Source of the DNA: Nostoc linckia z4
GTDB taxonomy: Bacteria; Cyanobacteriota; Cyanobacteriia; Cyanobacteriales; Nostocaceae
Direction: 5' to 3'
Assembly: GCF_002608075.1 (NCBI RefSeq)
Contig: NZ_LAHA01000041.1
Coordinates: 81,508-121,037 of the forward strand
DNA: 39,530 nt
Of this stretch, positions 15,496 to 24,626 are shown in pieces (the stretch's first letter is position 1; every line of letters begins with the position of its first letter). The position numbers were made by a program, and so were the translations under genes. Below the pieces are notes generated by a model. It saw nothing but the letters and a program-made list of their open reading frames with translations. It did not search any database and was not told the DNA's origin.

Positions 15496-18400
15496 TTAAG
15501 TAATCGCCAAATTGTTGATGTTGCCGTTAAAACCAGTAATGTCAATCACAGCATCAGTGGCAGCCTGGAAACCTGCGATACCGTCGTTGAGCGCCACAAA
15601 GCGACTGCTACCAACGGTGAAGGTAGCCGCGCCATTGGCGGCAAAGTTGCTGGTGTTCAACAAAGCAGCCACATTTGTGGCACTGAGGCTGGCAGCTGAC
15701 CCCAGTTTGCGGAGGTTGGCAGCACTAACGGCATTGGGGCCATCAAAAATATCAGTGCCAATTTGCAGGTCAAAAATGCGATCGATGTTGGGTAACAAGG
15801 AATCAGTGAGGGCAAAGCGGAAGGTATCAACACCCGACCCACCAGTCAGGCTGTCGGCTCCAGCACCACCCACAATGAGGTCATTGCCACTACCACCCAA
15901 TAGCGTGTCATTGCCTGCATTGCCAAAGAGGGAGTCGTTACCACTGCCACCCAACAGCGTGTCATTGCCTGCATTGCCAGTGAGGGAGTCGTTACCACTG
16001 CCACTATCAAGAAAATCGGGGCCAGCATTGCCAGTGAGGGAGTTATTGCCACTGCCGCCAAGTTGACGAGAGCCAATGAGTAAATTCACAGTGCCTGTGG
16101 TAGTGCCACCCTTGCCGTCGCTCAGAGTGTACTGGAAGCTACCAGCGGCGCTGCTGGTGGGGTTAAAGGTGATGAAATCATCAGTGAAATTGCTGGGAGT
16201 ACCGTTGGTGTTGAAAACTGCCGTGCCGCCTACTGCGTTGCTTACCCCGGTAATTCTCAACACATCTCCCGTATCGACATCAGTATCGTTGACGAGGAGG
16301 CTGGGGACTGTAATGGTGAGTGATGTGCCTTGGGTGGCAAGTAAGGAATCAGCCCCTGCTACTGGGTTATCATTCAGACCGTTAATTGTGACTGCGATCT
16401 CTTGAGCAGCCGTTCCGTCAAGCGATCGCACTGTAAAAGTATCGGTCTTAGTTTTCCCAGCACCGAGATATTGTACTGTACTGTTGGCAACTGTGTAGTT
16501 CCAACTTCCAGCATCAGTGATGCTGAGATTCCCCAGGTTACCTAACTTTGGCGTGACGGTGGTGTTGAATTTGTTTTCGCCTGTATCAACATCGCTGACG
16601 CCCAGAGAACCGCTAGCCGTGAGGTTGGAGTTACTGGCATCTTCCGTAACCAAGGCGGTAGCAGTTCCAGAGATCGTAGCCGCATCGTTGACACCATTAA
16701 TTGTGACTGTGATATCTTGAGCAGCTGTGCCGTCAAGCGATCGCACTGTAAAAGTATCGGTCTTAGTTTTCCCAGCACCGAGATATTGTACTGTACTGTT
16801 GGCAACTGTGTAGTTCCAACTTCCAGCATCAGTGATGCTGAGATTCCCCAAGTTACCTAACTTTGGCGTGACGGTGGTGTTGAATTTGTTTTCGCCTGTA
16901 TCGACATCGCTGATGCCCAAAGAACCGCTAGCCGTGAGGTTGGGGTTAGTGGCATCTTCAGTAACCGAGGCGGTGGCAGTCCCGGAGATAGTAGCGGCAT
17001 CATTCACACCGTTAATGGTGATAGTCACATTGGCGGTATCAGTTCCACTATTGCCATCACTAATGGTATAAGTGAAGGTTTCAGTCTTGGAGGCTCCTTG
17101 TGTTAGGGTTTCATAACCGTTATTGGGATTAAAGCTCAAGCTGCCATTACTGTTGACGATTAAGAGTCCATTACCTAAGTTGATGCTTTTCCCAACATTG
17201 CCAGCTTGCCCATTTACTTCAGTAACCGTCAGGGTGTTATTGTCAGGGTCGCTGTCAGATGTGGTCGGATTAGCTGCCAGAACATTCCCATTCAGGAGAG
17301 TATTTTCATTGGTGCTAATAGCATCATCGACGGCAGTTGGCGGATTGTTAAGAGAGGCAATATTAATTGTGCCGTAAATATCATCATTATCGATCGCCGT
17401 TCCCGCATCGTTAGCAGCACTGTTAGCACTGTAGCTAGGAGAATTTTCTACATAATTCACTATAGGTAGAACGGTTGGCATTCCCTGGTTGTTGCCGTTG
17501 GTGTTAGTAGTGGATTGCATGATGAAAATTGCACCCCCTTTGCCCAGTCCTGGGTTAACTACCGTCCCCGGTTGAGCAACTGCCGCACCGCCTGTAGCTG
17601 TATTGCCAGTAAAGGTAGTATTTTTGAGGGTCAAAGCGCCACTGCGGATAAAAATGCCACCGCCAAAACCAGCTCCACCGTTGTAGACACCAAAACCACC
17701 GCCATCGCTGTTGAGACCACCACCACCAAAGCCGCCAGCGCCTTTTCCCGAAATACCTGAGCCACCGCCACCTCCATAGCCACCATCACCACCGTAGCCA
17801 TAGGGAGTAGCACCTACCTGGTTGTTCAATCCCAGTCCACCACCACCACCAAAGCCGCCATTGCCGCCGTTAATACCAAAGCCACCGCCGCCGCCAAAGC
17901 CACCATTACCGCCGTCAGAGACGGCACCAACACCATACACCCCACCGAAGGCACCGCCCCCACCGAAGCCACCATTGCCACCGATAGGGGAGCCACCGAA
18001 ACCGCCGTAGTTGCCAGTCCCCCCATAACCGCCATTGTAGCCGTAGTTGCCAGCAAATAGTCCGCCGGCACCGTGGTCTAGAGAATTACCAAACATTCCA
18101 CCGCCAGCAGTGCCAGGACTATAATTTGACTGGCCGCTACCACCTTGTGCCACGTTGTTATTGAACGCTACATTATTGAGAGAAACGTTACCATCATAGA
18201 TAAACAAGCCCCCTCCCATTCCTGCACCGCCGCCGCCCAACCAACTACCTCCGCCTTTTGCCCGTCCGTTAGTGATGGTCAGGTCAGAAATAGCGACATT
18301 TCCCGACAGGATGAATAGGGGGCGCAGGTCGCCATTGTCGTTAATGCCGTTATTATTGGCATCGCCACTGATGGTATGGTTGTTGCCCACAATGGTGATG

Positions 18401-20238
18401 TTGCTATTAACCAGGCTTTTCATCACCCCCGTGACGCGCACATTGGTATTAATGGTAATCGTGTCATCTCCTGGGAGTTGGTTAGCTTGTTTAATTGCCC
18501 AACTTAATGTCCCAACATTATTTCCTGTGCCATCATCGGTAGCTTTGTAAACCGTCAAATTGGTTAAGTCATTAGCAGCAATAGTAACAGTGGCTGAAGG
18601 AATGGTGGGTTGCAGAGGTCTTACCGGATCGATGAGGTAGCCAGTGCCAGTATTTCGGTTTAGTCCATCCACTAATTTGAGTGTCAGAGTTTCATCTGGC
18701 TCTGCTAAAACATCGTTGGTTGCAGTGACCTTAACATCGACAAAGCTTTGTCCGCGAGGAATAGTCACCGTCACCGCATTACCCGAAACCGTGACGTTTC
18801 CGCCACTGAGGGTGTAGTCGTCTGGAGTAGTGAAACCGTAGTCTTCTACAGCCGCCGCACCAGTGCGATCGATAGTCAGATTAACGGTTAAGTCCCCTAT
18901 ATCAACTGGGGTAGTAGTGCGACTGATACGGAAAACACCACTTGTTCCCTCTTCAGTCGCTGTTGGCGTTAGGGCAGTGATGCTGACAGTAGGCGTAACG
19001 GAAGTGATGATTACCGTACCGTAGATATTATTGGTTGATATATTTCCGGGACGATCGATAGTACTGTTATTGCTAAAAGTGGGAGTGAAGTCAGTAGTAA
19101 CCGTGGGCAGAAAAGTTGGCATTCCCTGGTTGTTACCGTTGCTGTTAACCGTAGAGCGCATAGCAAAAATTGCGCCACCTAGTCCATCACCGCGTTCATT
19201 CCCCTGCAAGGTAGGGGCATTGCTAGGATTGCCCGAACCGCCTACAGCCCTATTATTGGTAAAAATTGTATTGCTGAGGCTCAAAGAGCCACTACGGATA
19301 AAGATAGCCCCTCCTAACCCAGCTCCACCACCACCACCACCAGAGCCGCCAACACCTCCTGCAAAGCCAGGTACAGACCTATAACCCAAGGGAAGAACGG
19401 CAAAACTGCCACCAGCACCGCCACCATAACCACCAAGAGCTCCTGGTCCGTAGCTGGAACCAAATACCGGACTAGTTCGGGTAAAGCCGCCGCCACCGCC
19501 AAAGCCGCCTTCGCCACCGGCACCGCCGGAGGCGAAGGCGTTTATGACGACACCAGAACCATTAGACCCGCCACCGCCGAAGCCTCCCGCACCTCCCTGA
19601 AAAACGTCAGTTTGAGCACCACCACCGCCAAAACCACCGCGCGCCATTGAGAATGGACTACCAGAGATACCACCGTAACCGCCGTAGTTACCATTGCCCC
19701 CATACCCCCCGTTGTTGTCAACAGCCGAACCAAACAGACCGCCACCACCATTTGCAGAATTGCCAAACATGCCACCACCACCGCGGCCTAAGCCAGCGGC
19801 ACTGCCATTACCCCCTTGAGCTATATTATTGGTGAAACTGACATTGCTCAGGGAGACATTGCCATCATAGATAAATAAGCCTCCTCCCATCCCAGCGCCA
19901 GCGCCACCGCCACCACTATCGCCACCTTTAGCGCGTCCATTAGTAATGGTCAAATCAGAAATAGCGACGTTTCCCCCCACAATGAATAGGGGGCGCAGGT
20001 CGCCATTGTCGTTAATGCCGTTGTTATTGGCATCGCCACTGATACTGTGGTTGTTGCCCACAATGGTGATGTTGCTATTCACTAGGGTTTTCATCACCCC
20101 AGTAATCCGTACATCGGTATCAAAGCTAATTGTGTCATCTCCGGCTAATTGGTTTGCTTGGAGGATGGCATAACTGAGGGTTCCAGAGGTTAAACCAGTT
20201 CCATCATCGGTGGTAGAAGTTACGTTAAAAGTAGCCAT
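15496..20238 (-). CDS. Modular cell-surface protein: Gly-rich repeats, Calx-beta, VCBS, RTX and bluetail domains
   Basis: The 1580-residue protein starts without a classical signal peptide. Residues 1-410 and about 560-950 are a duplicated module: a beta-helix-like opening (GNNHxISGDANNNGINDNGDLRPLF) followed by Gly-rich segments. A Calx-beta domain lies between them (about 415-555). Then come a cadherin/VCBS-like domain, two nearly identical 105-residue VCBS repeats (about 1075-1290), another Ig-like domain, and RTX calcium-binding nonapeptides such as GGSGNDSLFGNAGND (about 1389-1467). The last 110 residues end D-I-T-G-F-N-G-N-I-N-N-L-A-I-T, the bluetail type. RTX and the missing signal peptide suggest type I secretion. 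A large adhesin or sheath protein is likely. AAAGGAG lies upstream of the ATG. Confidence 0.85.
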   Translation of the reverse strand: MATFNVTSTTDDGTGLTSGTLSYAILQANQLAGDDTISFDTDVRITGVMKTLVNSNITIVGNNHSISGDANNNGINDNGDLRPLFIVGGNVAISDLTITNGRAKGGDSGGGGAGAGMGGGLFIYDGNVSLSNVSFTNNIAQGGNGSAAGLGRGGGGMFGNSANGGGGLFGSAVDNNGGYGGNGNYGGYGGISGSPFSMARGGFGGGGAQTDVFQGGAGGFGGGGSNGSGVVINAFASGGAGGEGGFGGGGGFTRTSPVFGSSYGPGALGGYGGGAGGSFAVLPLGYRSVPGFAGGVGGSGGGGGGAGLGGAIFIRSGSLSLSNTIFTNNRAVGGSGNPSNAPTLQGNERGDGLGGAIFAMRSTVNSNGNNQGMPTFLPTVTTDFTPTFSNNSTIDRPGNISTNNIYGTVIITSVTPTVSITALTPTATEEGTSGVFRISRTTTPVDIGDLTVNLTIDRTGAAAVEDYGFTTPDDYTLSGGNVTVSGNAVTVTIPRGQSFVDVKVTATNDVLAEPDETLTLKLVDGLNRNTGTGYLIDPVRPLQPTIPSATVTIAANDLTNLTVYKATDDGTGNNVGTLSWAIKQANQLPGDDTITINTNVRVTGVMKSLVNSNITIVGNNHTISGDANNNGINDNGDLRPLFILSGNVAISDLTITNGRAKGGGSWLGGGGAGMGGGLFIYDGNVSLNNVAFNNNVAQGGSGQSNYSPGTAGGGMFGNSLDHGAGGLFAGNYGYNGGYGGTGNYGGFGGSPIGGNGGFGGGGAFGGVYGVGAVSDGGNGGFGGGGGFGINGGNGGFGGGGGLGLNNQVGATPYGYGGDGGYGGGGGSGISGKGAGGFGGGGLNSDGGGFGVYNGGAGFGGGIFIRSGALTLKNTTFTGNTATGGAAVAQPGTVVNPGLGKGGAIFIMQSTTNTNGNNQGMPTVLPIVNYVENSPSYSANSAANDAGTAIDNDDIYGTINIASLNNPPTAVDDAISTNENTLLNGNVLAANPTTSDSDPDNNTLTVTEVNGQAGNVGKSINLGNGLLIVNSNGSLSFNPNNGYETLTQGASKTETFTYTISDGNSGTDTANVTITINGVNDAATISGTATASVTEDATNPNLTASGSLGISDVDTGENKFNTTVTPKLGNLGNLSITDAGSWNYTVANSTVQYLGAGKTKTDTFTVRSLDGTAAQDITVTINGVNDAATISGTATALVTEDASNSNLTASGSLGVSDVDTGENKFNTTVTPKLGNLGNLSITDAGSWNYTVANSTVQYLGAGKTKTDTFTVRSLDGTAAQEIAVTINGLNDNPVAGADSLLATQGTSLTITVPSLLVNDTDVDTGDVLRITGVSNAVGGTAVFNTNGTPSNFTDDFITFNPTSSAAGSFQYTLSDGKGGTTTGTVNLLIGSRQLGGSGNNSLTGNAGPDFLDSGSGNDSLTGNAGNDTLLGGSGNDSLFGNAGNDTLLGGSGNDLIVGGAGADSLTGGSGVDTFRFALTDSLLPNIDRIFDLQIGTDIFDGPNAVSAANLRKLGSAASLSATNVAALLNTSNFAANGAATFTVGSSRFVALNDGIAGFQAATDAVIDITGFNGNINNLAIT
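16371..17000. repeat. Tandem 315-bp direct repeat inside the surface-protein gene
   Basis: Two units with a 315-bp period (for example AGCGATCGCACTGTAAAAGT at 16421 and 16736) encode the two 105-residue VCBS repeats. They differ at only scattered positions, which points to recent duplication or gene conversion. Confidence 0.85.
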
Positions 20239-20288
20239 GAGATTTTTCTCCTTTGTTTGATCGGGTTTAAGTAAGTTTTTTGATTGAT

Positions 20289-21134
20289 TTATTGAGCTTC
20301 AGTCTCAAGCGGTTGGGCGACAATGACGTTAGCGCGACTATTGCTGGGATTTTTCCAGAAAGACAACCCATCATACTGAGCGAATAAATCGGGCGGTAAA
20401 ATGGTCATCCGGGGTTGAAACTCTACTTGGCGGCGCACTTGATGTAATCCCTTGGTATTGAGGCGATCGTCAAATTCGTTCGCTTCGTACTGCACATTGG
20501 TAAAATCATGCCCGAAGGGTTTTTCTTGCAAAAATTGATAAATCAGCGATAGGGTTTTATCGGGGGCTTGGGTTAATAAGTCGTAGTCCACCAACAGTAA
20601 AGAGGCACTATCTTCGCTATAAAATGCTTCTTTAAGAGCGTTGTAAGCAAAACCGACTAACCTTCCTCCTTGACTCAAGGCTTCAGTACGCGTGTAAACT
20701 GTCGATCGCTCCCCAGGATTATTAAATAAGCGAGACACATCAAAAGCATTTTTCCGAATCAGTCGTTCGACGCTATCCATAATCCAAGCAACGTTTCGCA
20801 CGCAGCAAATTACCTTTGAGTTAGGAAACAGCTCTTTAATTAAGGACAACTTGCTACACCAGAGGCGATTGGTATCAAAGATTGTGGCTTTATCTGCTTG
20901 GTCTTGGTAGTAAGTTGTAAAAATTGTTGAGATTAATGCTCTTTTTTGTTCAGGCGTGATAAATACCGAAAACTCGTTATCTTCACTCATTGCTTCGAGC
21001 ATTCGGTTGACTAATCCCCCCACCGGACTTGTCATACTGGCGTGAAATCGAGGATTCTGCCGCAGCAAAGCTCCGAGTAAAGTGGAACCCGATCGCGGCA
21101 GCCCAGAAATAAAATGTAATTTAGGTTGTGTCAT
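20289..21134 (-). CDS. Sulfotransferase-family protein
   Basis: Starting at the ATG at 21134 the protein has 281 residues and resembles PAPS-dependent sulfotransferases. The 5-prime phosphosulfate loop is G-L-P-R-S-G-S-T (11-18), and the 3-prime phosphate site is Arg113 and Ser121 in C-V-R-N-V-A-W-I-M-D-S. Family members move sulfate from PAPS to sugars, lipids or tyrosine. An open frame continues 52 codons upstream, but those translate repeat-like DNA, so I reject them. The stop is 50 bases before the start of the surface-protein gene on the same strand, so the two are probably co-transcribed. Modification of that protein or of an associated glycan is an inference. No strong Shine-Dalgarno is visible. 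Confidence 0.8.
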   Translation of the reverse strand: MTQPKLHFISGLPRSGSTLLGALLRQNPRFHASMTSPVGGLVNRMLEAMSEDNEFSVFITPEQKRALISTIFTTYYQDQADKATIFDTNRLWCSKLSLIKELFPNSKVICCVRNVAWIMDSVERLIRKNAFDVSRLFNNPGERSTVYTRTEALSQGGRLVGFAYNALKEAFYSEDSASLLLVDYDLLTQAPDKTLSLIYQFLQEKPFGHDFTNVQYEANEFDDRLNTKGLHQVRRQVEFQPRMTILPPDLFAQYDGLSFWKNPSNSRANVIVAQPLETEAQ

Positions 21135-22434
21135 TTTCTGTTTAGGGTTGGGAAATGAATTGTTATCGGGTTCGGTTTTCCAGACAGACGTAAATCTTCT
21201 GGGGTCAAAAGAGGCAGGGGAGCAGGGAGCAGGGAGCAAGGGGGAAAACACCAGACAGAAGCTCAGACTCCGCCAAGCGAAAGAACGCATTAGTTGGGCG
21301 GGGCTTCGTACCCATACTCCGCAACGCTGGGCGCTCCAGGAGAAGGGCTTGTTCCCCCAGCTAAGAGTCCCCTTCCCCTCTGCCTCTTCGGTGAGTTTGG
21401 AAATAAACTCCGGTTGCCACAGCGGGGTGAAGCTGTAGCAATCAACTCCACAAGTTGCTCAAAAAACAGACATTACAAAGTGCTGCCGGGGAAAACCTGG
21501 CAGATATTAATAAGAAGTCAATCGTGATTTAAGAGATGAATTTATAACCGTAATTGCAGCAAATATCAGGCTTGAATAAATTCCTTTCAGACCTGCCAAC
21601 GGATTATTCTATAAGGCTTACTCCCGGTAGATTCATTATGGCGATCGCTTCAGTTTCAAAGCTAGTTTCATAAAGAAAATACGAGATTTTATGGACATAT
21701 TCAAGCATTGAAGTCTAATCTTTACATCAAATGTTATATATCTATATATAGAAATGCTCAGTGACCCATTTTCTTAGTTTCTGCATTCTGCGATGCCTGG
21801 GGCGAGCAACTCTACAAGACGCTTTGCGAACGCTAACGCAACTATCTATAGTGTCAAAATCAAGCTTCTTGATACAGCGATCGTTGCAGTTATGCTTGCA
21901 GTTCAACCATCACTTGAAAAATCACAGGTTTTATAGTCTTCAAGAAAAGCCGTGTCATCAACAAGTCGATTACATTTGAGAAGGCAATAATATTTTCCTA
22001 AACCATCACCATCAATATATAACATCTAAATGTTCTGCCAAATTTTTGACTGTATAATTAATCTGAATACTCAACAAGTATTGGCAATAGTTAAGTTTAG
22101 GAAATTCCCTAAAATATATGATTCATTTTATACATTATTAACTAATTCGCTCGTGATTTGAAACGGTGCGACTCCCGCACAAAGATGCAAAGAAAATCTG
22201 TAAAATCATCCTGACATTTATGCAACATCAAAGCTGCTATAAGACTCCTATTTGATTTTTGAAAAAACTCGGTACACCTTAATTTACTAAAATACTATTG
22301 CCTGTTGCCTGACTACATAAATAATTTCATGAATCAAACCAGATTCCCATCACAGGATATAAATCGATAACAGTGCAGGCGGAAAGATTTGTCTTACAAT
22401 ACCTCATGTTCCATGCCCGTTTGGCCAATGCCCC
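21135..22434. other. Gene-free interval of 1.3 kb
   Basis: I see no convincing gene here. It contains GGAGCAG heptads (21218-21245), degenerate Nostoc palindromic repeats (about 21270-21360 and 21790-21842), an AT-rich stretch (21700-21760) and the second dispersed repeat (22238-22406). Short plus-strand frames at 21761-21979 and 21082-21527 have repeat-derived composition. Confidence 0.6.
22238..22406. repeat. Dispersed repeat, copy 2 (leader of the hydrolase-like gene)
   Basis: It matches the element at 1311-1450 in block order: TATAAGACTCCTATTTGATT, GTACAC, TTGCCTGTTGCCTGACTAC, AAATAAT, ATCAAACCAGATTCCCAT and TACCTCA. The two copies differ by substitutions and some length change. Both lie immediately upstream of a plus-strand gene. 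Confidence 0.65.
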
Positions 22435-23019
22435 ATGCCCACAATAATTATTTGCCCTGGAATCCACGATGCAGCTTTCACAGAATCCTTTATATCGGGA
22501 TTATTCGATGGCTCAATCGACCAAAATCAAGGTAAAATACTGGTTTTTCCGGGTAAAGATTTTTCGAGTTTATCAGCTTGGCACATTTTGGAGTTTTTGC
22601 GCGTTAGCGTAGCTCACCGCAGGTATCGCTTAAAAAAACCTTTGGAATCGCCATTAATATTTATTAGCTTTAGTGCTGGCGTCGTTGGGGCCATTGGTGC
22701 GGCGCATTTGTGGCAACTTTTGGGTGGTCGTGTGAAAGCGTTTATTGCTATAGATGGATGGGGGGTGCTACTACAGGGAAATTTTCCAATTCATCGAATG
22801 AGTCATGATTATTTCACTCATTGGAGTTCTAGTTTGCTTGGTTGTGGGCAATATAACTTTTATGCAGAACCAGCAGTCGATCATATGTCAATTTGGCGAT
22901 CGCCTGAAACTGTACAGGGTTGGGGGATAGATTCATCCATTGGAATTTTTCCCCCTAAAGGCTATCTGAGTGCAGCTGCATTTTTGCGTATGCTGTTAGA
23001 ACACTATGAAGCAAATTAA
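22435..23019 (+). CDS. Alpha/beta-hydrolase-like protein, unknown function
   Basis: The 194-residue protein opens with a hydrophobic strand (T-I-I-I-C-P-G) and contains F-I-S-F-S-A-G-V-V-G-A (76-86). This resembles the nucleophile elbow GxSxG, with Ser80 as the candidate nucleophile, although the first Gly is Ser. A later Asp-His pair (V-D-H-M at about 147-150) could complete a triad. I know it only as a conserved cyanobacterial hypothetical; substrate is unknown. The ATG is embedded in a CCCATGCCC-type heptad repeat (22420-22440), so the repeat abuts the ribosome binding region and no standard Shine-Dalgarno is present. It precedes an MFS gene by about 200 bases. Confidence 0.6.
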   Translation: MPTIIICPGIHDAAFTESFISGLFDGSIDQNQGKILVFPGKDFSSLSAWHILEFLRVSVAHRRYRLKKPLESPLIFISFSAGVVGAIGAAHLWQLLGGRVKAFIAIDGWGVLLQGNFPIHRMSHDYFTHWSSSLLGCGQYNFYAEPAVDHMSIWRSPETVQGWGIDSSIGIFPPKGYLSAAAFLRMLLEHYEAN

Positions 23020-23039
23020 TCCGGACAATGGAGTAAGTA

Positions 23040-23213
23040 AACAGGAGTTAGGAATGAGGAGTTAGGAGTTAGGAGTTAAAAGTGCTGAGTGTGGAAGCCT
23101 GGGAAGATGAAGTTATGGGGTAATGGGCGTAGTTTCCCCCCACCTCCCCACCTCCCCACCTCCCTACCTCCCCTCCCTCTCTACCCCATGCCCTATATCC
23201 CATGCCCCATCTA
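23040..23213. repeat. Heptamer/octamer tandem repeats before the MFS gene
   Basis: AGGAGTT-type heptads (about 23042-23080) are followed by CCCCACCT units on the opposite composition strand (about 23138-23180) and CCCATGCCC-type units (about 23186-23210). All are short tandem repeats of the kind common in Nostoc. Confidence 0.8.
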
Positions 23214-23226
23214 CCCAAAGTAACTG

Positions 23227-24489
23227 ATGTTTCCAACAGAACCTGCCGCTGTTAATAATGGATTTGGCGCACTGCTAAAAAACCGTGGTTTTATGCTGCT
23301 GTGGATTGGGCAATTAGTGTCCCAGTTAGCAGATAAAGTTTTTTTTGTTTTGATGATTGCTCTCTTGGAGAACTACTCGCCGCTTCCAGGTTTAGCAGAA
23401 AACTCAATGTATTCAACTTTGATGCTGGCATTTACAATACCAGCGATTTTGTTTGGTTCTGCTGGCGGTATCTTTGTTGACCGCTTGCCAAAAAAGCTGA
23501 TTATGGTCGGTTCAGATGTGGTGCGGGGACTATTAACTCTGTGTCTGCCTTTTTTGCCACGAGAATTCCTAATCCTGTTAATCTTGACTTTTGCCATTTC
23601 CTCTGTCACCCAATTTTTTGCACCAGCTGAGCAAGCCGCCATTCCCTTGTTGGTGAAGCGAGAGAATTTGTTAGCAGCCAACGCACTGTTTAGCAGCACC
23701 ATGATGGGAGCTTTAATTGTTGGCTTTGCGGTGGGAGAGCCGATTTTGAGTTTGGCAAAAAGCTTTATGGGATCGGAATACGGTCAAGAGGTTGTGGTTG
23801 GAGGACTATACATATTGTCAGCTGCTATTATGCAGCCAATTCAATTTAAAGAACACAAACCACCAAGGGAACATCAAGGCGAAAATCACCCTTGGGCTGA
23901 ATTTACCGCCAGTCTACGCTATCTCAAGAAAAACCGTTTGGTCTTGAATGCAATGCTGCAACTAACAACTTTATATTGTGTGTTTGCAGCCTTAACGGTG
24001 TTGACCATTCGTTTAGCTGAAGAGTTTGGCCTCAAAGAAAAACAATTTGGCTTTTTCTTAGCCGCAGCCGGTGTGGGTATGGTATCCGGTGCAGCGCTTT
24101 TAGGCCACTGGGGTGATAAATTGCACCACAAACCCTTACCTTTAATTGGCTTTTTGATGATAGCCCTAGTTTTAGGGGTGTTTACTTTTACGCACAATTT
24201 ATTGTTGGCATTGGGACTGTGTGCAATTTTAGGTGTTGGTGCCGCCTTTATTGGTGTACCTATGCAAACTTTAATTCAACAGCAAACACCACCAACCATG
24301 CATGGTAAAGTGTTTGGCTTTCAAAATCACGCTGTCAACATTGCCTTATCTGTACCCTTAGCAATTACTGGGCCGTTAACTGATGCTTTGGGATTGAGAA
24401 CAGTGCTTGTGGTTATGAGCATCGTTGTTGTACTTGTCGGCGTTTGGGCTTGGCAAAATACCCGCAGAGTCTTGCAAGACGTGATTTAA
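23227..24489 (+). CDS. Major facilitator superfamily transporter
   Basis: The 420-residue protein has about twelve hydrophobic helices and a hydrophilic loop in the middle (about 196-228), the usual MFS layout. The loop between helices 2 and 3 carries G-G-I-F-V-D-R-L-P-K-K (80-90), a version of the MFS GxxxDRxGRR motif. The sequence resembles the MFS_3 group that includes EntS-type exporters and lysophospholipid transporters (LplT). No acyltransferase or siderophore gene is adjacent, so I cannot name a substrate. It follows the hydrolase-like gene in the same direction but with long repeats between them. The ATG has a weak Shine-Dalgarno (AAAG). Confidence 0.88.
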   Translation: MFPTEPAAVNNGFGALLKNRGFMLLWIGQLVSQLADKVFFVLMIALLENYSPLPGLAENSMYSTLMLAFTIPAILFGSAGGIFVDRLPKKLIMVGSDVVRGLLTLCLPFLPREFLILLILTFAISSVTQFFAPAEQAAIPLLVKRENLLAANALFSSTMMGALIVGFAVGEPILSLAKSFMGSEYGQEVVVGGLYILSAAIMQPIQFKEHKPPREHQGENHPWAEFTASLRYLKKNRLVLNAMLQLTTLYCVFAALTVLTIRLAEEFGLKEKQFGFFLAAAGVGMVSGAALLGHWGDKLHHKPLPLIGFLMIALVLGVFTFTHNLLLALGLCAILGVGAAFIGVPMQTLIQQQTPPTMHGKVFGFQNHAVNIALSVPLAITGPLTDALGLRTVLVVMSIVVVLVGVWAWQNTRRVLQDVI

Positions 24490-24626
24490 CTAATGTAGGC
24501 TAGTAATCTGGCTTTATTTTTAATCTATAAATTAAATTAATCGGCATTTAATTGAAGTTTTCTATTAAAATGAAATCTTAACTACAGAAGTCAGCATTAA
24601 CTTTAGCTATAGTCTGAGGTTTGACC

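Noticed and set aside
17822..18010. Pro-rich plus-strand frames around 17.8-19.4 kb
   Set aside because: They are antisense translations of the Gly-rich codons of the surface protein.
21135..21290. N-terminal extension of the sulfotransferase by 52 residues
   Set aside because: The extension encodes repeat-like sequence and precedes the conserved nucleotide loop; the ATG at 21134 fits the family length.
21761..21979. A 72-codon plus-strand frame
   Set aside because: It includes degenerate palindromic repeat sequence and has no conserved feature or ribosome binding site.
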